Positions 7,959-16,817 of a stretch of 64,000 bases of DNA are shown in pieces. The notes below the pieces were generated by a model, which was given only the letters and a program-made list of their open reading frames with translations, made no database searches and was not told where the DNA came from. How positions within the stretch are numbered: position 1 is the first letter of the stretch; each line of letters opens with the position of its first letter. A program made the position numbers and the translations under genes. The stretch is from AC-32 sp963728765 (lineage in GTDB: Bacteria; Actinomycetota; Thermoleophilia; Gaiellales; Gaiellaceae): NCBI GenBank assembly GCA_963728765.1, contig CAVSKX010000005.1, forward strand, positions 306,722 through 370,721, in the 5' to 3' direction.

Positions 7959-8600
7959 CTAGGTCTGGCCGATCAGCGCCTTGAAGGCAGCCTCGTCGCG
8001 AATCGCGTCGAAGTCGGAGTCCTCGGCCGCGTACTCGCGGAACCGGTCGTTCCCCTCGATCGCGAGCCTGAGATGCTCGATCGCGTCGTTCTTCCGGCCC
8101 GCAAGGCTCTCGGCGCACGCAATGTTGTACGTGACCATCGGGTACTGAGGATTGGCCGCGATCAACTCGCTCCCGCGGTCGGCGGCCTCGTCGTAGCGGC
8201 CCGCCTCGAAGAGCGGGCGAACCTGCGACCAGATCTCGTAGCCGTGCGGCTCGTAGGCCTGCCCCGGCGTGCCGCCGAGCGCGAGGATCGTCGTGCCCGG
8301 CTCCTCGGCGAACGCAGTCCGCTTCAGGCCCGGGCGCGCGAACACGAACGTGCCCGCCGGAGCGTCGACCTCCGCGTCGCCGAGCTCGAACCTCGCGCGG
8401 CCGGTGTGCACGAGGTACAGCTCCTCGTTCTCGTCGGCCTCGTCGTGCTCGTTGATGATCCGGTCACCGGCCTCGTGGCCGGTCCAGGCACCGACCCCGA
8501 AGGACGTGATGCCGAAGTGGTGCCGGACCGGCCGCCACGGACAGCGGCCGTCGGTGATCTCGTCGATCTCCTCCAGGTGCACGACTGCGTACTCGCTCAT
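7959..8600 (-). CDS. Cupin domain protein with C-terminal TPR
   Basis: 213 residues, ATG at 8600 with AGGAGG just upstream. Residues 20-125 form a cupin: 'RPVRHHFGITSFGVGAWTG', 'DRIINEHDEADENEELYLV' and 'GTFVFARPGLKRTAFAEEPG' supply the two cupin motifs with His/Glu ligands. Residues 135-210 are TPR-like ('YDEAADRGSELIAANPQYP', 'YNIACAESLAGRKNDAIEH'). A clear paralogue is at 21777-22442. Likely a metal-binding or sensor protein in the cytoplasm; substrate unknown. Confidence 0.8.
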   Translation of the reverse strand: MSEYAVVHLEEIDEITDGRCPWRPVRHHFGITSFGVGAWTGHEAGDRIINEHDEADENEELYLVHTGRARFELGDAEVDAPAGTFVFARPGLKRTAFAEEPGTTILALGGTPGQAYEPHGYEIWSQVRPLFEAGRYDEAADRGSELIAANPQYPMVTYNIACAESLAGRKNDAIEHLRLAIEGNDRFREYAAEDSDFDAIRDEAAFKALIGQT

Positions 8601-8674
8601 GAGGCCTCCTGCCGGTCGTGGATCCGGGCCGCAGCGAGGCCTAGCCTACAGGCGCCTGTTTACCCTTCCCGGCC

Positions 8675-8791
8675 GTGGAGATCAGCCCCGCCCGCAAGCG
8701 ATTTCTCTGGGGCGTCGTGGCCGGCGTGGTCGTCCTCAACGCCCTGATCTTCGCCTGGGACCGGCTCCGGGCGCGGCCCTCGGCCGAGTAG
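8675..8791 (+). CDS. Tiny single-pass membrane protein (38 aa)
   Basis: GTG at 8675, 38 residues: basic start 'VEISPARKRF', one helix 'LWGVVAGVVVLNALIFAWD', then a basic tail. It lies between the divergent cupin-TPR gene and the convergent VOC gene and otherwise fills an empty gap. Evidence is the clean helix and charge distribution only; no similarity is claimed. Confidence 0.4.
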   Translation: MEISPARKRFLWGVVAGVVVLNALIFAWDRLRARPSAE

Positions 8792-8800
8792 ACCGCCTGG

Positions 8801-9178
8801 TCAGAGGCTGTGCGCTTCGGGATGCCGCGGCTGGTAGACCAGCATCTCTCCGGCGCCCGGCAGCTTGAGGCTGGCCGCGATGCCGAATCCGAGATCTTCG
8901 GGTGGACCGGAGAACTCCGCTCCCCGCGCCTCTAGCTCGGCGACGGTGGCCTCGATGTCGTCGCACATCAGCGAGACCTTGTGCTGCAGCGGGTACGAGT
9001 AGTCCTGACCTTCGTGCGTGCCCGACGTGGGATGCACACCGAGCTCGCTCGGCCCGGTCTTGAAGATCAGCCAGCCCGGTGTGGACTCGACGTAGGGCCA
9101 GCCGAGCACGTCGCGGACGAACGCCCGCGTGGCCTCTGGGTCGTCGGAGTAGATGAGCGTGTGAAGAGCCGTGAGCAT
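8801..9178 (-). CDS. VOC (glyoxalase/bleomycin-resistance) family protein
   Basis: ATG at 9178 gives 125 residues; the frame runs further up but without family features. The betaalphabeta-betabeta repeat is clear: 'LHTLIYSDDPEATRAFVRDV' and 'PGWLIFKTGPSELGVHP' in the first module, 'HKVSLMCDDIEATVAELEAR' and 'SLKLPGAGEMLVYQPRH' in the second. These single-domain VOC proteins dimerise to bind a metal and act on or sequester small molecules. The specific substrate is not readable. Confidence 0.85.
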   Translation of the reverse strand: MLTALHTLIYSDDPEATRAFVRDVLGWPYVESTPGWLIFKTGPSELGVHPTSGTHEGQDYSYPLQHKVSLMCDDIEATVAELEARGAEFSGPPEDLGFGIAASLKLPGAGEMLVYQPRHPEAHSL

Positions 9179-9283
9179 GCGCGAGAGGGTATGCGACCCA
9201 GACGGCGTCCGACGGCGACCTGCCCTCGTCGTTGCCCTGTCGCGCGGGTAGTGGGATAGTTGCGCCGACAAAGGGGGACTGTC

Positions 9284-11854
9284 GTGATCGAGGGATCGAG
9301 GCTCAAGGCCTTCGTCGCTGCAGCAGCAATCGCGCTGGCGCTACCGGTTGCCGGATCGGCTACGACGCCGCGTGAGGACGACGCTGTGGGCGACGCACCG
9401 GAGGTAGCGACCGCGTACTCGCACCCGGGGACGCCGGCAGCGCTGCAATCCCCGCTTGCGCCCTGCTCGTCGGGCGCGCACTCGCTCTCTCACTACGGCG
9501 GGCGCGTCTACCCGGAGCAAGGGAACGGCGGCTACGTGAGCCTCCACACGGACGTGCACCTGGTCTACGACGCCGTGACGAACCTCTTCCTGCCTGGAAA
9601 CCACGTCGTTCTGACCGATCGGGCCACGCAGTGCCTGACCGACTTCAGCATCGACTTCGAGCGCACGAACGCGAACGCCGCCGGCCCGAACATGACCGTC
9701 GACTCGGTCCTCGTGAACGGGCAGCCCGCGTCCTTCGCGTTCGTCCAGCCGACCTATCCCGGCGATCCGAACGGCCAGGACGACCCCGACCCGCTTGCAC
9801 ATGCGGTCTCCAACTCGAACCCGGTCAGCGCGACGAACCCGAACCCGCCGGCGTGCTCGCCGCAGACGAGCGGCAACTCGCAGAACGGCACGCAGTGCCC
9901 GGCAAACAAGCTCGTGATCACGCCGTCGGCTCCGATCGAGGACGGGGCGACGTTCACGGTGCAGGTGAACTACACCGGCCGCCCAGGAGTGCACGTGGAC
10001 GGCGACGGCTCGACCGAGGGCTGGTTCAGGGTGAACACGACCGCGGCGCCGAACGACGGAAGCTTCGTCACGACGGAGCCGGTCGGCACCGCGTCGTGGA
10101 TGCCGCTGAACAACTATCCGACCGCCAAGCCGACGTACGACTTCTACGACACCGTCAACGTCGGAAAGACCGCGATCGCGAACGGCGAGCTCGACGGTGC
10201 GGTCCTCGGGCCGGACTTCACGGCGCAGGGGCCGACGACGGTCAACCCGCCGGACGCGAACTTCCCCGGCGGCTCATGGACGTGGCACTGGCACTCGCCC
10301 GAGCCGATCGCGAACTACCTCGTCGAGAACAGCATCGGCGGCTACGACCTGATCGCGCGCCGCGCCTCGAGCGGGATCCAGCTCTACCAGGCACAGGGAA
10401 GCTCGATCGCGCCTGCGCGCAAGGCGCTCAACAAGATCGCGATGGACAACCAGGAGGACATCACGAACTTCCAGACGATCTTCGACGGGCCGTACCCGTT
10501 TACCACTGCGGGGGTCGTCGTGGGCATTCCGCCGGCGAGCTTCGAGGAGGAGATGCAGACCAAGATCACCTTCGCGGGCGGAACGATCGGCGGAGGGTCC
10601 GGCACGTCGCTCGGGACCCTCAACCACGAGAACATGCACCAGTGGTTCGGTGACAACGTCGCCGAGGCTGGCTTCGAGCTGACTTTCTGGAAGGAGGGCT
10701 TCGCGAGGCTCGGCGAGTACCTGAACAACGCGCGCACGGCGGCCGGCGGCGGCTCCGGCGGGGCCGCGTTCGAGACCAGCCTGGTCACCCAGTTCAACAC
10801 GAACTACGGCACCTCGAGCCCGACGGGCTGGACGTCCGCTCCGTCCAACCCGACCGTCGGCAACCTCTTCACGACCGTGAGCACGTACACGCGTCCCTCG
10901 ACGGCCTACCTCGCGCTGTGGCAGACGCTCGGGCGCGACCGGATGATCTCGGCGATGCACGACATCCAGAGCACGTACGGCGGGGGCAACATCACGGAGC
11001 CGCAGCTCGAGCAGGTCTTCCGCGACTGGCTCCCGGTCCCGAGCGCGTCCTGCAACGCGCGGCTCGACCAGTTCTTCCCGGAGTGGTTCGACACCGCGTT
11101 CCCGACCGGCGGTGCGAACACCACGAACAAGCCGAAGGTCACAGGCCCAGGCCTGAACGGCACGGGCTTCGTCTGCGCGTCGGTAGACCCGGCGGCTCCG
11201 ACCGGCAACAACGGCTGGTACACCGGCCCGGTGTCCGTCACCTGGCAGGGTTTCGGCGCGTCGGCTTACACGAAGAATGGCTGCGAGGACGGGCCGGTCG
11301 ACCAGGGAATCGTGACGCGCTCCTGCTCGGTGACCACGACGGCTCCGCCGATCTTTTCGTCGGGCGACGTCTCCGAGACGGTCAAGCACGACTCCCTCGC
11401 GCCCGTCGTCAGCTACTCCGGGAACGCAGGGAGCTACACCGTCGACCAGACCGTGTCGATTGACTGCGGCGCGTCGGACCCCAGCCCGGGCTCGGGTCTC
11501 GCGTCCGACACCTGCGCAGACCTCTCCGCGCCGGCGTACACCTTCTCGCTCGGCAGCCACACGCTGAGCGCCTCGGCCGAGGACGTGGCCGGCAATGTCG
11601 GGTCGGGATCGGCGACGTTCACCGTGGTCGTCACCTTCGACTCCCTGAAGGTGCTCGTCGCCAGATTCAGCACCAACCCGGACGTGACGAGCGGCCTCAA
11701 CGACAAGCTCACCGCCGCTGCGAAGGCGAAGACCGCTTCTGAGCGGGCTCGCCATCTCCATGCGTTCTCGAACCAGGTTCGAGCGCAAACCGGGAAGGCG
11801 CTCACGGCCGAGCAAGCCGGGATCCTGCTCGAGCTCGCGGACACCCTCGCGTAG
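9284..11854 (+). CDS. Secreted M1 family zinc metallopeptidase
   Basis: Start GTG 9284, 856 residues, chosen for GGGGG eight bases upstream and a following signal peptide ('FVAAAAIALALPVAGSA'). The gluzincin motif HENMH is at residues 448-452 and the third zinc ligand Glu at 471 ('FWKEGFARLGEYL'), exactly the HEXXH-X18-E spacing. 'ASFEEEMQTK' replaces the GAMEN exopeptidase loop, as in secreted M1 relatives. An N-terminal beta domain precedes the catalytic domain, and an Ig-like module with two Cys lies at about 700-790. Acts outside the cell on peptides. Monocistronic, followed by a hairpin. Confidence 0.88.
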   Translation: MIEGSRLKAFVAAAAIALALPVAGSATTPREDDAVGDAPEVATAYSHPGTPAALQSPLAPCSSGAHSLSHYGGRVYPEQGNGGYVSLHTDVHLVYDAVTNLFLPGNHVVLTDRATQCLTDFSIDFERTNANAAGPNMTVDSVLVNGQPASFAFVQPTYPGDPNGQDDPDPLAHAVSNSNPVSATNPNPPACSPQTSGNSQNGTQCPANKLVITPSAPIEDGATFTVQVNYTGRPGVHVDGDGSTEGWFRVNTTAAPNDGSFVTTEPVGTASWMPLNNYPTAKPTYDFYDTVNVGKTAIANGELDGAVLGPDFTAQGPTTVNPPDANFPGGSWTWHWHSPEPIANYLVENSIGGYDLIARRASSGIQLYQAQGSSIAPARKALNKIAMDNQEDITNFQTIFDGPYPFTTAGVVVGIPPASFEEEMQTKITFAGGTIGGGSGTSLGTLNHENMHQWFGDNVAEAGFELTFWKEGFARLGEYLNNARTAAGGGSGGAAFETSLVTQFNTNYGTSSPTGWTSAPSNPTVGNLFTTVSTYTRPSTAYLALWQTLGRDRMISAMHDIQSTYGGGNITEPQLEQVFRDWLPVPSASCNARLDQFFPEWFDTAFPTGGANTTNKPKVTGPGLNGTGFVCASVDPAAPTGNNGWYTGPVSVTWQGFGASAYTKNGCEDGPVDQGIVTRSCSVTTTAPPIFSSGDVSETVKHDSLAPVVSYSGNAGSYTVDQTVSIDCGASDPSPGSGLASDTCADLSAPAYTFSLGSHTLSASAEDVAGNVGSGSATFTVVVTFDSLKVLVARFSTNPDVTSGLNDKLTAAAKAKTASERARHLHAFSNQVRAQTGKALTAEQAGILLELADTLA

Positions 11855-11866
11855 CGGGTAACAAGA

Positions 11867-11886
11867 GAGCCCGCTCAGGCGGGCTC
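11867..11886 (+). terminator. Hairpin after the M1 peptidase gene
   Basis: A perfect 8-bp stem GAGCCCGC/GCGGGCTC with a four-base TCAG loop begins 12 bases after the stop. There is no U-run, so it is a terminator-like or mRNA-end-stabilising hairpin rather than a canonical intrinsic terminator. Confidence 0.5.
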
Positions 11887-12456
11887 AACGAGGTGGCGGC
11901 GATGGTCTTCTACGTCCCCAGTACGGGGCTCGTCAGTTCAGGCTCGTGGTTCTGCTCAAGGAGGTCCCGCTCGAGGATGAGCTCATCGCAGTCGCGGCAG
12001 CGTCAGCCGGTGTCACGGTCATCGCTAACTGCTTCCCAGCGGTGCTGCCTGCGACGCGGCAGCGCAGGAACGTCCAGGGTTGCGCATGCGTCTCGACGGT
12101 GTCACCGGCCGCCCGGCTCTGGAGAGTGAGAAGACGGATCGGGACTGCGGTGGACATGCGGTTTACCTTATCTTCTCGGACGGATAGCAAGCTCATTATG
12201 TTGTTGTCGAGTTGCATTATCTCGCTTGCAAGGAGAGCGAACGCCTCTTATTGTCGTGTGAACAACCTCCGAGCACACTGATGGGCTTGGGCTTGAGGTA
12301 GTTCGGCAGCGGCACGTCCGGTGACAGCTACGCGCGAGCCACCACCAGTCGGTCACCCCAACCGGACGATGATCCTCGTCCGTCCCGGGCCTAGCGTCTC
12401 TCCTGGGACGGAATCGTCTCGCACGAACCCTGCGTCGAGACGAGAGGAGAGGATTC
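11887..12456. other. 570-bp intergenic region with an AT-rich patch
   Basis: No convincing gene. Weak open frames exist on both strands (11946-12281 plus; 11933-12217 minus, with an ATG at 12157 reading 'MSTAVPIRLLTLQSRAAG'), but they oppose each other and match nothing I know. About 12150-12280 is far richer in A/T than the surroundings, as promoters or transferred DNA often are. The sulfatase ribosome binding site (GAGAGGAGAGG) ends the region. Confidence 0.5.
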
Positions 12457-14859
12457 ATGTCGGACGCAGCCATCGACCGCAGCCGTCTCCCGATCCGGCG
12501 GCCTCCGTTTGCGGGCGCAACGAACCGAACGCTCGACGGTTCAGTGCCCGACTGGAACCAGGCGACCCACGTCCAGCCGCCCCAGGGCGCGCCAAACGTG
12601 CTCCTCGTCCTGATCGACGACGCCGGCTTCGGCAATCCGGGCACCTTCGGCGGGGCGATCGATACCCCCAACTACACCCGCATGGCCGAGCAGGGGCTCC
12701 GCTACAACCGTTTCCACGTAACCGCAGTCTGCTCGCCGACGCGGGCAGCCATGCTCACGGGCCGCAACCAGCATCGGGTCGGGTTCGGCCTCGTGGCGGA
12801 GTTCTCAGGCCCCTTCCCCGGCTACAACGCCACCATCCCACGCGACTGCGCGACGCTCCCGCGGATCATGCAGGAGAACGGATACATGACCGCCGCGATC
12901 GGGAAGTGGCATCTGACGCCGGACGACCAGCAGGGCTCGAGCGGCCCCTTCAACCGCTGGCCCTCCGGGCTCGGGTTCGACTACTACTGGGGATTCCTCG
13001 GCGGCGAGGCGGGCCAGTACGACCCGCTGATCACTGAGAACCAGAAGGTCCAGGGCGTCCCCGAGGGCAAGGACGACAAGCCTTACTACTTCCCCGACGA
13101 CATGGCCGTGAAGGCGATCGACTGGCTGCACCGCGTTCGCGCGGAGCGGCCGGGCGCGCCCTGGTTGATGTACTACGCGACCGGCTGCAGCCATGCGCCG
13201 CACCACGTGCCGCGGGACTGGTCGGACAAGTACAAGGGCAAGTTTGACTCTGGCTGGAACGTCGCCCGCGAGGAGACGCTCGCCCGCCAGAAGGAGCTGG
13301 GCGTCGTCCCCCCGGACACGGAGCTGCCGCAGAACGACGCGTTCCCGGCGTGGGATTCCTTGACCGAGACGGAGAAGCAGCTGTACGCGCGCCAGATGGA
13401 GACGTACGCCGGCTATTCCGAGAACGCTGACTGGAACGTCGGTCGCGTCCTGGACGCGATCGATGACGCGGGCGAGCTCGACAACACGCTCGTCATTTGG
13501 ATCTGGGGCGACAACGGAGCCAGCATGGAAGGCACCCTCTCGGGCACGTTCAACGAGATGACGACGCTGAACGGGATCCCGCTTACGACCGAGCAGCAGA
13601 TGGGGCTCCTTTTCAAGCACGGCGGGCTCGAGGCCTGGGGCGGCGAGCTCGTCGCGCCGCACTACTCATCGGCGTGGGCGTGGGCGAGCAACTGCCCGTT
13701 CGACTGGGGTAAGCAGGTCGCGTCCCACCTCGGCGGCACGCGCGACCCGCTCGTCGTCCGTTACCCGAGTGCGATCTCCGACCCAGGCGCCGTGCGCAGC
13801 CACTTCACGCACGTGATCGACATCGCTCCGACCGTGCTCGAGATCGCCGGGATCCCGGCGCCGACGCACGTGGACGGGATCGAGCAGGAGCCGCTCCACG
13901 GCTTCACCTTCGCCGACTCGCTCTCGGACGCAGACGCGCCCGAGCGCCATACGCAGCAGTACTTCGAGGCGGTCGGAAACCGGGCGATGTACAAGGACGG
14001 CTGGTGGCTCGCGATGCGGCTGCCGCGGATCCCCTGGCAGCTCGACCCCGAGGTCCTGCGCGGCTTCGGCCCCGGGTGGGATCCCGATGCCGACCCCGTC
14101 GAGCTCTATTACCTACCCGACGATTTCGCCCAGGCGAGGAACCTCGCCGAAGAGAATCCGGGGAAGGTCGAGGAGCTCCGCAAGCTCTTCTGGGAGGAGG
14201 CCGACCGCTACCAGGTGCTGCCGATCCTCGGCGGGCTGTCTTCCTTCTACGGGATCGTGCCGCCGATCCCCAAGGAGTCGAAGTTCACCTACCGCGGGCG
14301 GATCGAGAACGTCTCCGCGGGGATGATGCCGCGCATCTACAACCACTCGTACACGATCAGCGCAGACCTCGTCGTCCCGGAAGAAGGCGTCGAGGGCGTG
14401 ATCGTGGCGGCGTTCGACCACCTCGGCGGCTTCGCGCTCTATGTCCAAGACGGAAAGCTGAGGCACCACTACTCGATGCTCGGCGTGCTCGAGTACACCC
14501 AGGAGGCCGAGACCGCGCTTCCGTCAGGAGAGGTCAGCGTCGAGATGGTCTTCGCCGCCGACGAGCCCAAGCCGGCGACCGGCGGAGAGGTGACGCTGCT
14601 CGTGAACGGCGAGCCGGTCACCACGGGACGGATGGAGCACACAGTGCCCGCACGCTTCTCCGGCTACGCAGGGATGGACATCGGCTGTGACAACGGCCTC
14701 GTCGTCGACCGCAGTTACGCCGACAAGGCACCGTTCCGGTTCACCGGCGAGATCAAGCAGGTCACGTTCGACATCGCCCCACACCTGAGCGAGGAAGACC
14801 AGCAGGCGCTTCACGAGCATGCGGCACAGTCGCTCGCAGCCCATGCGGCGAGCGCCTGA
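12457..14859 (+). CDS. Arylsulfatase-type sulfatase
   Basis: 800 residues, ATG at 12457 after a strong GAGAGGAG site. The sulfatase signature 'VCSPTRAAMLTGR' carries the CxPxR core; Cys92 is the residue normally converted to formylglycine. The metal-ligand start 'LLVLIDDAGFG' is at 49-58 and a later 'WGDNGASMEGT' supplies Asp/Asn ligands. The last 200 residues form a beta-sandwich ('YTISADLVVPEEG'). No signal peptide, so a cytoplasmic enzyme hydrolysing sulfate (or phosphonate) esters; substrate unknown. First gene of an apparent operon with a DUF1269 and a STAS-like gene. Confidence 0.92.
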   Translation: MSDAAIDRSRLPIRRPPFAGATNRTLDGSVPDWNQATHVQPPQGAPNVLLVLIDDAGFGNPGTFGGAIDTPNYTRMAEQGLRYNRFHVTAVCSPTRAAMLTGRNQHRVGFGLVAEFSGPFPGYNATIPRDCATLPRIMQENGYMTAAIGKWHLTPDDQQGSSGPFNRWPSGLGFDYYWGFLGGEAGQYDPLITENQKVQGVPEGKDDKPYYFPDDMAVKAIDWLHRVRAERPGAPWLMYYATGCSHAPHHVPRDWSDKYKGKFDSGWNVAREETLARQKELGVVPPDTELPQNDAFPAWDSLTETEKQLYARQMETYAGYSENADWNVGRVLDAIDDAGELDNTLVIWIWGDNGASMEGTLSGTFNEMTTLNGIPLTTEQQMGLLFKHGGLEAWGGELVAPHYSSAWAWASNCPFDWGKQVASHLGGTRDPLVVRYPSAISDPGAVRSHFTHVIDIAPTVLEIAGIPAPTHVDGIEQEPLHGFTFADSLSDADAPERHTQQYFEAVGNRAMYKDGWWLAMRLPRIPWQLDPEVLRGFGPGWDPDADPVELYYLPDDFAQARNLAEENPGKVEELRKLFWEEADRYQVLPILGGLSSFYGIVPPIPKESKFTYRGRIENVSAGMMPRIYNHSYTISADLVVPEEGVEGVIVAAFDHLGGFALYVQDGKLRHHYSMLGVLEYTQEAETALPSGEVSVEMVFAADEPKPATGGEVTLLVNGEPVTTGRMEHTVPARFSGYAGMDIGCDNGLVVDRSYADKAPFRFTGEIKQVTFDIAPHLSEEDQQALHEHAAQSLAAHAASA

Positions 14860-14882
14860 GATGGAGACGGGAGAGGAGCACC

Positions 14883-15401
14883 ATGAGTGACAACGGGCAG
14901 CTGGACGTCCTGATCGCCGTGTACCTCATCCCCGACCTGGCGCAGCAGGACTTCGACGCCTACACCAAGCTCGCAAGCGAGGGGGAGATCGTCACGGACG
15001 GCGTGGCGCTGGTCCTCAAGGACGCCGAAGGCGAAGTGAACGTGCAGGAGACGGGTGACCACCTCGGCCGCAAGGGCGTTAAGGCCGGCGCCGGCGTCGG
15101 CCTCGTCATCGGTCTCTTCGCCCCGCCGCTCCTGGCGGCGACCGTCCTCGGCGCAGCCGTCGGCGGACTCGCGGGGAAGTTCGCCCGCCACCGCGCGCAG
15201 GCCGGCATCGGCGACAAGCTCGACGACGCGCTTCCGCCCGGCTCGGCCGGCATCATCGCGATCTACGAGCACAGCGGGGCCGACACGGTCGCCGGCGCAC
15301 TCGCCAATGCGATCCGCACCTCGACCGCCCAAATCGACAAGACCTCCGCGGCGGAGCTGAAGGATGGCTTGAAAGAGGCATCCGCCGGACTCGCCGGTTG
15401 A
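14883..15401 (+). CDS. DUF1269 domain protein
   Basis: 172 residues, ATG with GGAGAGGAG upstream, 23 bases after the sulfatase. The N-terminal ferredoxin-like half ('LIAVYLIPDLAQQDFDAY', 'GVALVLKDAEGEVNV') is followed by a Gly/Ala-rich helical hairpin ('GAGVGLVIGLFAPPLLAA', 'AVGGLAGKFARH') and a second alpha/beta half ('AGIIAIYEHSGADTVAGAL'). This is the DUF1269 layout, a family described only as membrane-associated or stress-linked. Position suggests co-transcription with sulfatase and STAS genes. Confidence 0.8.
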   Translation: MSDNGQLDVLIAVYLIPDLAQQDFDAYTKLASEGEIVTDGVALVLKDAEGEVNVQETGDHLGRKGVKAGAGVGLVIGLFAPPLLAATVLGAAVGGLAGKFARHRAQAGIGDKLDDALPPGSAGIIAIYEHSGADTVAGALANAIRTSTAQIDKTSAAELKDGLKEASAGLAG

Positions 15402-15407
15402 AACAGC

Positions 15408-15785
15408 ATGATCCAGCTGATTGAGGGCCTTCCCGACGCCGTCGTCGGGCTCGAGGCCATCGGGGAAGTCGAGTCCGCCGACTACGAAGCAATTGCGGCG
15501 CCGGCGGTGAAACGCGCCCTGGAGCGGCACGCGAAGATTCGCCTCATCCACGTGCTCGACGACCGTTTCAGCGGCTACACCGTCGGTGGCGCCTGGGAGG
15601 ACCTCGTGCTCGGGCTCGCCCATCCGCGCTCTTTCGAACGCATCGCCGTGGTCACGGACTCGGAGAGCATCCGACGATTCGTGAAGCTCGGAGGCTGGTC
15701 AAGCCCCGGCGATCTGAAACTGTTTGCAAACCGGGAGCGCGAGCAGGCGGAAGCGTGGGCCAGCGAAGGCCTCGACGTGTCGTGA
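15408..15785 (+). CDS. STAS/SEC14-like (SpoIIAA-like) protein
   Basis: 125 residues, starting 6 bases after the DUF1269 gene, so probably translationally linked. 'AVVGLEAIGEVESADYEAIA', 'KIRLIHVLDDRFSGYTVGGA', 'SFERIAVVTDSESIRRFVKL' and a Phe-rich C-terminal 'LKLFANREREQAEAWAS' match the SpoIIAA-like STAS/SEC14 family. Such proteins bind lipids or act as regulatory partners; no phosphorylation Ser is evident. Third gene of the sulfatase operon. Confidence 0.8.
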   Translation: MIQLIEGLPDAVVGLEAIGEVESADYEAIAAPAVKRALERHAKIRLIHVLDDRFSGYTVGGAWEDLVLGLAHPRSFERIAVVTDSESIRRFVKLGGWSSPGDLKLFANREREQAEAWASEGLDVS

Positions 15786-16171
15786 CGGGCTGAACGAGCC
15801 AGCGGCCTCGCGCGCTGAGGCGCTGCAACGAATCCCGGCCTCGAGCAGCCTACGAAGCGACTGCCTGCCTGCCTAGTGTCCGAGCCGAGCCCATCTGGCT
15901 GCAACTTCGGCAATCCGTCGACGGTGCGGGCTCGCTCGACGTTGTGCTCTCGCAGCTACTCATCGTCGCCCTGGAGCTGGAAGAGCTCGCGCTGGCCGGC
16001 TACGTGCTCGAGCAGCCGGTCGAGGCGGACGGGCTGCGGCTCAGCCAGGTCGCGACGACTGGCGAATCCCGAGGTAGGCACCGGGGTAGGCACCGCACGT
16101 GCACTTCCGGCATCGCTGGCACACCTGACCCAGCCAACCATGCGGATTCGGCTTGCCGTCAGGAGTGGAAA
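15786..16171. other. 386-bp region without an assignable gene
   Basis: One plus-strand frame (about 15838-16230) reads coding-like in its middle ('VLSQLLIVALELEELALAGY') but has no credible start and runs into the tRNA-Arg, so it may be a gene remnant. A near-direct repeat 'GAGGTAGGCACCGGGGTAGG' lies near 16070-16090. Nothing else is supported. Confidence 0.5.
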
Positions 16172-16242
16172 TGGCCCCGGGAGGAGTCGAACCTCCGCAC
16201 ACGGATTCGAAGTCCGTCGCTCTTCCGCTGAGCTACGGGGCC
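16172..16242 (-). tRNA. tRNA-Arg (anticodon TCG)
   Basis: 71-nt cloverleaf on the minus strand. Acceptor GGCCCCG/CGGGGCC, anticodon stem ACGGA/TCCGT with loop CTTCGAA (TCG, reads CGA), T-loop TTCGACT, discriminator A. Confidence 0.95.
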
Positions 16243-16267
16243 ACGTCGAGACCAGTGTAGGAAGAGG

Positions 16268-16341
16268 GGTGGCGGAGGGGACTCGAACCCCCGACCACCG
16301 GGACCACAACCCGGGGCTCTACCAACTGAGCTACCGCCACC
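16268..16341 (-). tRNA. tRNA-His (anticodon GTG)
   Basis: Minus-strand cloverleaf with acceptor GTGGCGG/CCGCCAC and anticodon loop TTGTGGT (GTG). An extra encoded G at 16341 can pair with C at 16268, the G-1:C73 identity pair of bacterial tRNA-His. Confidence 0.95.
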
Positions 16342-16379
16342 GCGCAGCCCGGACAGGATAGCCCGTCCGACGCGGAGAT

Positions 16380-16580
16380 CTACGCCGCGTTCGCGGGGAG
16401 GTGGCGTCGAATGAGGGCGTAGACGAGTGCCTGCTGAAGGCGGACGAGCTCGGCGCGGTTGCGCTCCAGCTCGTCGCGGCCGGCGCCGACGGAACGCAGG
16501 GTCTGTCGCTCGTAGACCACGCCACGGATCTCGTCGCTGAGCGACTCGACGGTTGGGAGTTCGATAACGGTTGCGTTCAT
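16380..16580 (-). CDS. Small helical protein (66 aa)
   Basis: ATG at 16580, 66 residues: 'MNATVIELPTVESLSDEIRG' followed by a long amphipathic helix ('ELERNRAELVRLQQALVYAL') and basic end 'IRRHLPANAA'. No clear Shine-Dalgarno. Looks like one of the short helical conserved hypothetical proteins common in actinobacteria. Between tRNA-His and a tRNA-Leu fragment; function unknown. Confidence 0.6.
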   Translation of the reverse strand: MNATVIELPTVESLSDEIRGVVYERQTLRSVGAGRDELERNRAELVRLQQALVYALIRRHLPANAA

Positions 16581-16674
16581 GACCGAGTTTTCAGACTCAA
16601 CCTGGGTCTATTAGTTAGTCGCGAGCGTTTTCCTCTTACCGAGGCCTTACTGATGCGGCGATCTTCGCCACAAG

Positions 16675-16737
16675 AGGGCGTGGCGAAACTGGTAGACGCG
16701 CTCTCCACGAAGTCGGCCTACGGTCCCGACTTCGTGG
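16675..16737 (+). pseudogene. Truncated tRNA-Leu copy joined to a 12-bp hairpin
   Basis: Bases 16677-16700 repeat the 5' part of the intact tRNA-Leu at 16820-16843 (GGGCGTGGCG-AACTGGTAGACGCG, one mismatch), then diverge. Instead of anticodon, variable and T arms, a perfect 12-bp stem (16705-16716 with 16726-16737, loop of nine) follows. No 3' acceptor strand is found, so it cannot be a functional tRNA-Leu. Confidence 0.6.
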
Positions 16738-16817
16738 GATTGAGTGTCGAACGCGCAGCGTTTGCGTGCGGAGGCGAGCAAAGCCCGCCTCAGCGGTGGT
16801 TCTATCCTTGGCTCGAA

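Noticed and set aside
10274..11815. 513-codon minus-strand open frame inside the M1 peptidase gene
   Set aside because: Overlaps a gene with clear HEXXH-X18-E motif; the antisense product is Arg-rich with no domain.
11933..12281. Opposing small frames before the sulfatase
   Set aside because: Mutually exclusive, no domain, Ser/Thr/Ala-rich; described only as intergenic.
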